From contig CAYUYV010000056.1 in NCBI GenBank assembly GCA_964449455.1, forward strand, positions 1-27,342: a stretch of 27,342 nt of DNA, in the 5' to 3' direction. Positions 23,487 to 27,342 of the stretch are shown one piece after another. Position 1 is the first letter of the stretch. Each line of letters starts with the position of its first letter. This DNA comes from CAYUYV01 sp964449455 (GTDB taxonomy: Bacteria > Pseudomonadota > Alphaproteobacteria > JAJFIK01). The position numbers and the translations under genes were made by a program. The notes beneath the pieces were generated by a model. That model ran no database searches. It was not told the origin of the DNA and saw nothing but the letters and a program-made list of their open reading frames with translations.

Positions 23487-24986
23487 TCAGACATCCGTGG
23501 GCGGCGTGCGGTCACCACCCCAATAGGCCGAATTGCCGCCGCGGCTGCGGATCCAGGTCAGTGTGATGAAGAGGGCAATCAGGACGGAGATGCCGACGGA
23601 CAGGATCACGATGGAATCGGCGCGGCCCCCCAGGAATTCCATGGTGATCATCAGGATCTCCACGGCGGCTGCGATGAGGCCGATACCGATCACCATGCCG
23701 TCCCGCTCCCGCCGGCCCAGCAGCACGACCCACAGGCACCAGGCGCAGAACAGAGCCCCCGTAAAGAGCGCCAGCACCCGGTCCTCATAGCCGACAAGCT
23801 GGTAGAGCGTGTCATAGAAGAGGGGATAGCCAACGGCGAAGACCGTAATGCTCATGACCACCGGAAGGTCTGGCGGCCGCAGGCCGGCCCGAACAACGAC
23901 CGGGTCAAACGCTCCGCCCGACCGTGTGCCGGTCCGCGCCAGGGCAATGGCACTGAAGATGAGGACCAGAGCAGCGCCGATGGCAGCCGTTACAAACCAC
24001 AGGAACTGGAAGTCCTCCGGCACCGCATAGGTGGTCATGAGATAGCCAAGGGCTGCCAGTACGACCGCGAGGGAAGCCCGCGCCAGCGTTCTTGCGAAAT
24101 CAAATTCGAACGTCGCGAGAAGGCGCGAAATGACCCACAGACCGAGCCACAGCAGAACATGGAGGCTCGCCACATGGATCTCGCCCCAATAAAGCTCGCT
24201 CAGCGCGCTCAAGCTGTTCAGTGCCAGCCAGACCGCCAGCGTCCCGAGGGCCACATAAAGGCCCGGCAGCCAGTTGAGGCCGCTGGTCAGCCCGAAGGCA
24301 ATGGCCCAGAACGCCAGGAAGTGCCCATGGAGCGGAACGCCGAAATAGATCGTTTCGGCGGTCGACCACGCTGATGACACGAAAAAGGCCTGGGTCAGGG
24401 CACTTTTGGAGGGCATCAGGGCTGCAACGCTGAGCGCGCCCACGGCCCAAATGAACAGAAGATCCGGCCAATGATTGACCACCCTGAGGGTGCTGCCGAT
24501 CGTGTAAACGGCAAGACCGAAGACAAGCAGCCCCGTATTGAGGGCCGTCTGGCCGGCGATAATCCAACCGCGATACACAAACACATAGGCCATACCATAG
24601 AGCGTCGCCATCACGACGATGGGCACCACGATCTGAACGCTCAAGGGCACCCGGTAGACGGCAAAAATGGCCGCAGCGGAAATGGTCAGGCCGGCCGCAG
24701 CAATGGTGGCCAGCACCAGGATGGAGGTCACCGGCAGGGTCGCACGGCGCTTGCCTCCGGGTGCCTGGGGGTCATTTGGCGGCTGGCGCGGCGGGCCCGG
24801 CTCGTGCTTGGGGGGGGTCCGGGGCGGGTTTGGGGGCGGCGGCGTCTCGGCTTTCTGGTCCTTTGGGCCGCTGCCATTGTCCCCAGGCGGAGAGGGATCG
24901 TTGTCCTTCCGCTTGGGCGGCAGGACCAGAAGATTGTCGTCCCGGTCCGCGGGTCCTTGCAGTTTGCGCTCCTCGTCCCACGACAT
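23487..24986 (-). CDS. Polytopic membrane protein, probably DUF2157-like, with a proline-rich N-terminus
   Basis: A 499-residue inner-membrane protein. Residues 1-80 are hydrophilic and Pro-rich (PPPPNPPRTPPKHEPGPPRQ region), so probably a disordered cytoplasmic tail. About 13 hydrophobic segments then follow from LPVTSILVLATIAAAGLTI to SIVILSVGISVLIALFITLTW. The start at 24986 has GGAGG 8 nt upstream; the frame extends 159 bp further without support. It is the first gene of a two-gene minus-strand operon with the GDYXXLXY protein. That partner is what suggests the DUF2157/DUF4401-like family, since I cannot confirm it by alignment. The role is unknown. Confidence 0.8.
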   Translation of the reverse strand: MSWDEERKLQGPADRDDNLLVLPPKRKDNDPSPPGDNGSGPKDQKAETPPPPNPPRTPPKHEPGPPRQPPNDPQAPGGKRRATLPVTSILVLATIAAAGLTISAAAIFAVYRVPLSVQIVVPIVVMATLYGMAYVFVYRGWIIAGQTALNTGLLVFGLAVYTIGSTLRVVNHWPDLLFIWAVGALSVAALMPSKSALTQAFFVSSAWSTAETIYFGVPLHGHFLAFWAIAFGLTSGLNWLPGLYVALGTLAVWLALNSLSALSELYWGEIHVASLHVLLWLGLWVISRLLATFEFDFARTLARASLAVVLAALGYLMTTYAVPEDFQFLWFVTAAIGAALVLIFSAIALARTGTRSGGAFDPVVVRAGLRPPDLPVVMSITVFAVGYPLFYDTLYQLVGYEDRVLALFTGALFCAWCLWVVLLGRRERDGMVIGIGLIAAAVEILMITMEFLGGRADSIVILSVGISVLIALFITLTWIRSRGGNSAYWGGDRTPPTDV

Positions 24987-25472
24987 GCCGGCAGCCTCCG
25001 CCTTCGTTCGCCTTTGAAGGCAGTCTAAAGCGGTTTTCCACGGCGCGGAAATGCCTTGCGTTTTGAAGGGGCGGCACCGACGCGGTGACCGGTCCTCGCT
25101 CGTCCATCCATCAATGGGGCAAAGGGTCTTGGAGGGGCATGGCACAGGCCTGTGGCTGGTCTGGTGTCAAAGGGCACGCGCCAACCCCGAATTGGGGTCC
25201 AATGCTCCTTTTTGGGTGATGTGGCTGACCATTTCGCAATTGCATGGCCTGAAATTTGGGGCCATGCTGATAATCGTAACATCTGTTACGACATGGTCGG
25301 TTGTTACGACATAATCAGTGAACGTGACACCGCTGTCATGTCGGATGGGTCGCCCCAATGATTGGTGTAAACAAGAATGGGGCCGGCCAGGATCTGCCAG
25401 GCGGGCGAGGGCGCCCCGGAAAGGCTCGCATCGGAATAGGGCAGATCAGAACGGGGCAGGGAGGACTACCCC
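24987..25472. promoter_or_regulatory. Intergenic region with a cluster of palindromes and direct repeats
   Basis: This 486-bp gap lies between the divergent membrane-protein operon and the CBS-domain gene. The central 64 bp (25275-25338) is unusually structured. CGTAAC-N4-GTTACG forms a perfect palindrome (25275-25290). GTTACGACAT is directly repeated at 25285-25294 and 25303-25312, an 18-bp offset. TGACA-N4-TGTCA forms a second palindrome (25325-25338). The layout fits regulator binding sites for one or both neighbours. No regulator gene is adjacent. The rest of the gap shows no gene. Confidence 0.55.
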
Positions 25473-25907
25473 ATGAAGGTCGGAGCGGTGCTTGAGGAGA
25501 AGGGCCACGCGGTTTTTACGGCCCATGCGGATCAAACGCTTCACGAGGCGGCGGTTGTCTTGCGTGATCGGGCTATCGGCGCCGTGGTGGTGACCGACAT
25601 AAACGGCGCACCGGTCGGCATACTCTCGGAACGGGACATTGTGCGGGCGTTGGCCAATCACGGTTCTCTGGTCATGGATCGGCCGGTGCGTGAGTTCATG
25701 ACCGAGAATGTGGTGAGCTGCACCGAGGATGACTCGGTTGAGGACATTCTGGACATGATGACCCGTCTGCGCTTCCGCCATGTTCCCGTGCTGACGGAAG
25801 GTCGGCTTGTGGGCCTGATCTCGATCGGGGACGCCGTGCGGGTCAAGATCCAGGAAATCGAGGCCGAAGCGGACGCCCTCAAAACCTATATCCACACATC
25901 AAGCTGA
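25473..25907 (+). CDS. CBS-pair domain protein
   Basis: This 144-residue protein consists almost entirely of two CBS motifs, a module that binds adenosyl ligands (AMP, ATP, SAM, NADH) and usually acts as an energy or ligand sensor. The first CBS spans about 8-62 (TLHEAAVVLRDRAIGAVVVTDINGAPVGILSERDIVRAL), the second about 76-128 (SVEDILDMMTRLRFRHVPVLTEGRLVGLISIGDAV). The C-terminus has a short charged helix (IQEIEAEADALKTYI). GGGAGGA lies 7 nt before the ATG. It stands alone behind the palindrome-rich region and converges with the patatin gene, 42 bp away. Stand-alone CBS pairs are common in alphaproteobacteria; the target protein is unknown. Confidence 0.93.
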   Translation: MKVGAVLEEKGHAVFTAHADQTLHEAAVVLRDRAIGAVVVTDINGAPVGILSERDIVRALANHGSLVMDRPVREFMTENVVSCTEDDSVEDILDMMTRLRFRHVPVLTEGRLVGLISIGDAVRVKIQEIEAEADALKTYIHTSS

Positions 25908-25949
25908 CACGGTACCCGGACTTTTTGGTCAAGGGTCGCGGCCGGGTCC

Positions 25950-26921
25950 TCAATGCAGGACCCGCATGGCCTCCCGTATGGCCGGCAGTTCCCGCGTAAC
26001 GGCCTCATCGCCCAGCCGGATGAGTTCGTCCGCCCGGTCGAAGCCGAGCAGGCTGATATGGCCCGTCCGTGGGCAGATGAGGATGTCAGGCGGGTCACCG
26101 GCCATGCGGGAGCGGGCCAGCCGATCCATCACAATGTTCAGCGCACCCAGCATAACCGTGGCGATGCCCGGTGTGCTTTGTTCCCGGCCGAACAATTGGC
26201 GCATCATCAGGCGACTGGCCACATCCTGACGCCGCCGAGCCCGTTTTTTCTCCTTTATTTTGGGACCTTCGCCCCCTTCTGCAGCCGGGAGCGCCCGGAT
26301 ATCCACATCAAGATCCGCATCCGTCTCAATGATGGTGCCCTTGCCGAAGCTGTCCGCGTTCAGGGTCACGGCGATGACCAGGCGCGCGCCTTTTGCCCGG
26401 CATACGGAGACCGGAACCGGATTGACGAGGGCCCCATCGATCAGAAGGCGTTCATTTTTCATCATGGGACTGAACACGCCGGGAAGGGCATAGGACGCTT
26501 GGATTGCCTGAACGATGGGTCCTTCTTCAATCCAGACCTCGTGGCCGGTCGCCAGTTCGCCCGTGACGGCGACGAAGGGGCGGGGCAGGTCCTCGATGCG
26601 CACGTCAGCAAGATAGGCGTCCATCATGCGAGCGAGTTTACGCCCGCCCAAAAGACCGCCGCCATTCACGAAAAAGTCGAGATATCCCACGAGGCGGCGC
26701 TTGGTCAGACTGCGGGCCCACTCCTCCAGGGTGTCGAGATGGCCGGCGAGATAGCAGCCGCCCACCAGTGCGCCAATCGACGTGCCGCAGACAATGTCCG
26801 GCTCGATCCCGGCACGGGCCAAAGCCCTCAGTACCCCAATATGGGCCCAGCCCCGGGCGACACCGCCACCAAGGGCGAGACCGATTTTGGGGGGAGAGGG
26901 GAAGGGAGGGGACTCAGGCAT
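25950..26921 (-). CDS. Patatin-like phospholipase (RssA-like)
   Basis: A 323-residue serine acyl hydrolase of the patatin family. The oxyanion-hole motif LALGGGVARGWAHIG is at 15-29, the nucleophile elbow GTSIG at 46-50 (S48), and the catalytic aspartate D162 lies in IDGALVNPVPV. The full Ser-Asp dyad is therefore present. A basic linker (KIKEKKRARRRQD, about 221-233) separates the catalytic part from a C-terminal region ending GHISLLGFDRADELIRLG, as in RssA-like proteins. No signal peptide is visible. The start at 26921 is chosen at the beginning of the conserved region; AAGGA lies about 10 nt upstream. The frame stays open to 27104, but the extra sequence is unlike the family. Lipid substrate unknown. 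Confidence 0.9.
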   Translation of the reverse strand: MPESPPFPSPPKIGLALGGGVARGWAHIGVLRALARAGIEPDIVCGTSIGALVGGCYLAGHLDTLEEWARSLTKRRLVGYLDFFVNGGGLLGGRKLARMMDAYLADVRIEDLPRPFVAVTGELATGHEVWIEEGPIVQAIQASYALPGVFSPMMKNERLLIDGALVNPVPVSVCRAKGARLVIAVTLNADSFGKGTIIETDADLDVDIRALPAAEGGEGPKIKEKKRARRRQDVASRLMMRQLFGREQSTPGIATVMLGALNIVMDRLARSRMAGDPPDILICPRTGHISLLGFDRADELIRLGDEAVTRELPAIREAMRVLH

Positions 26922-27167
26922 GGGCTGATCATCCTTGCGGCCGATGGATTGAACGCATGTGTCTGGGGCAGGTCGGCGTGGCCACAGGCCGGTCCGACCA
27001 TGGGGACTCAGGTTTCCAATTGGTTTCGACAAAACCCCAGCCCCGGCACTGTTGCGCGGCTTTTGCGGCGGGTCCAGGGCGTCGGGGCACCGGGATCCGG
27101 GCAATGCGGTGGCTTAGGGGGCCAAAGCGTGGTTCGAAAAAAAAATGGGTTGGGGTCGAGAAAGCGC

Positions 27168-27196
27168 TTGCGTGGCCCGAATGAGGTCTTTATACC
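27168..27196 (+). promoter_or_regulatory. Sigma70-like promoter, probably of an rRNA operon
   Basis: TTGCGT (27168-27173) and TATACC (27191-27196) are separated by 17 bp. An A-tract (nine A at about 27137-27145) lies upstream, in a position that could act like an UP element. A boxA-like antiterminator follows about 90 nt downstream, which is the order expected in an rrn leader. Confidence 0.5.
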
Positions 27197-27244
27197 CACG
27201 CCTCACCGGCGGCGAGCACGGTGGTTCCAACGCTTCGCCATCTT

Positions 27245-27263
27245 CGAAAACACGCTGTTTTCG
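27245..27263 (+). other. Hairpin in the putative rRNA leader
   Basis: CGAAAACA (27245-27252) and TGTTTTCG (27256-27263) form a perfect 8-bp stem with a 3-nt loop, between the putative promoter and the boxA-like element. Confidence 0.5.
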
Positions 27264-27288
27264 TGGTCCTGAACCGGGGCCAGCCGGT

Positions 27289-27300
27289 CGCTCTTTGACA
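27289..27300 (+). promoter_or_regulatory. boxA-like antitermination site
   Basis: CGCTCTTTGACA matches the boxA sequence found in bacterial rRNA leaders (E. coli form TGCTCTTTAACA) and is followed by AATTTGGAATT, as is typical. This suggests that a 16S rRNA gene begins just beyond the window. NusB, encoded at 19542-20102, is the protein that binds such sites. Confidence 0.65.
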
Positions 27301-27342
27301 ATTTGGAATTGGGAGCGTGGTGGGCGGTTGTCTGCTGTGTTT

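Noticed and set aside
27121..27150. GGTTCGAAA resembling a tRNA T-loop
   Set aside because: No matching acceptor stem, anticodon arm or D-arm; it is followed by a poly-A tract and a promoter-like sequence.

Overview
The window looks like a chromosomal segment of a GC-rich alphaproteobacterium. Three things point there: a MucR/Ros-family regulator, a glyA-nrdR-ribD-ribE-ribBX-ribH-nusB gene order, and paired PimC/PimD-like acyl-CoA dehydrogenases. I cannot name a genus. It is a draft scaffold with one 100-N gap (13146-13245), and its right edge stops in what looks like an rRNA operon leader.

Region 1 (70-10414) is a fatty or organic acid catabolic block. A minus-strand operon holds a FadB/FadJ-type hydratase/dehydrogenase, acyl-CoA thioesterase II and an acyl-CoA ligase. 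A second acyl-CoA ligase diverges from it on the plus strand. A second minus-strand operon holds a large and a small acyl-CoA dehydrogenase followed closely by a 428-residue protein that I do not recognise. Together they could activate, dehydrogenate, hydrate and oxidise acyl-CoAs; no thiolase is present here. A 2,4-dienoyl-CoA-reductase-like SDR at 20296-21114 would fit as an auxiliary enzyme.

Region 2 (10789-14175) holds a probable exported protein of unknown function, then about 2.4 kb that is poor in genes and partly lower in GC. Its only confident gene is a mucR-like regulator with a clear intrinsic terminator; three of the four classical Ros zinc ligands are replaced in it. The stretch also carries a 15-bp tandem repeat interrupted by the assembly gap. 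Identical 55-bp sequences flank the Ns, so the gap is probably an artefact.

Region 3 (14176-20102) is the housekeeping run glyA, nrdR, ribD, ribE, ribBX, ribH, nusB, with 4-nt start/stop overlaps at four junctions. The ribBX product keeps the DHBP synthase half, but its GTP cyclohydrolase II-like half has lost the zinc cysteines and the GRGIGL-type motif, so GTP cyclohydrolase II activity should be encoded elsewhere.

Region 4 (20103-27342) holds the SDR, a secreted sugar-dehydrogenase-like beta-propeller protein, a polytopic membrane protein paired with a GDYXXLXY-domain protein, a CBS-pair protein behind a palindrome-rich upstream region, and an RssA-like patatin phospholipase. It ends with a sigma70-like promoter, a hairpin and a boxA-like element. 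Two copies of a dispersed palindromic repeat occur at 1640-1730 and 20182-20253. I found no tRNA, IS element, prophage or CRISPR array.
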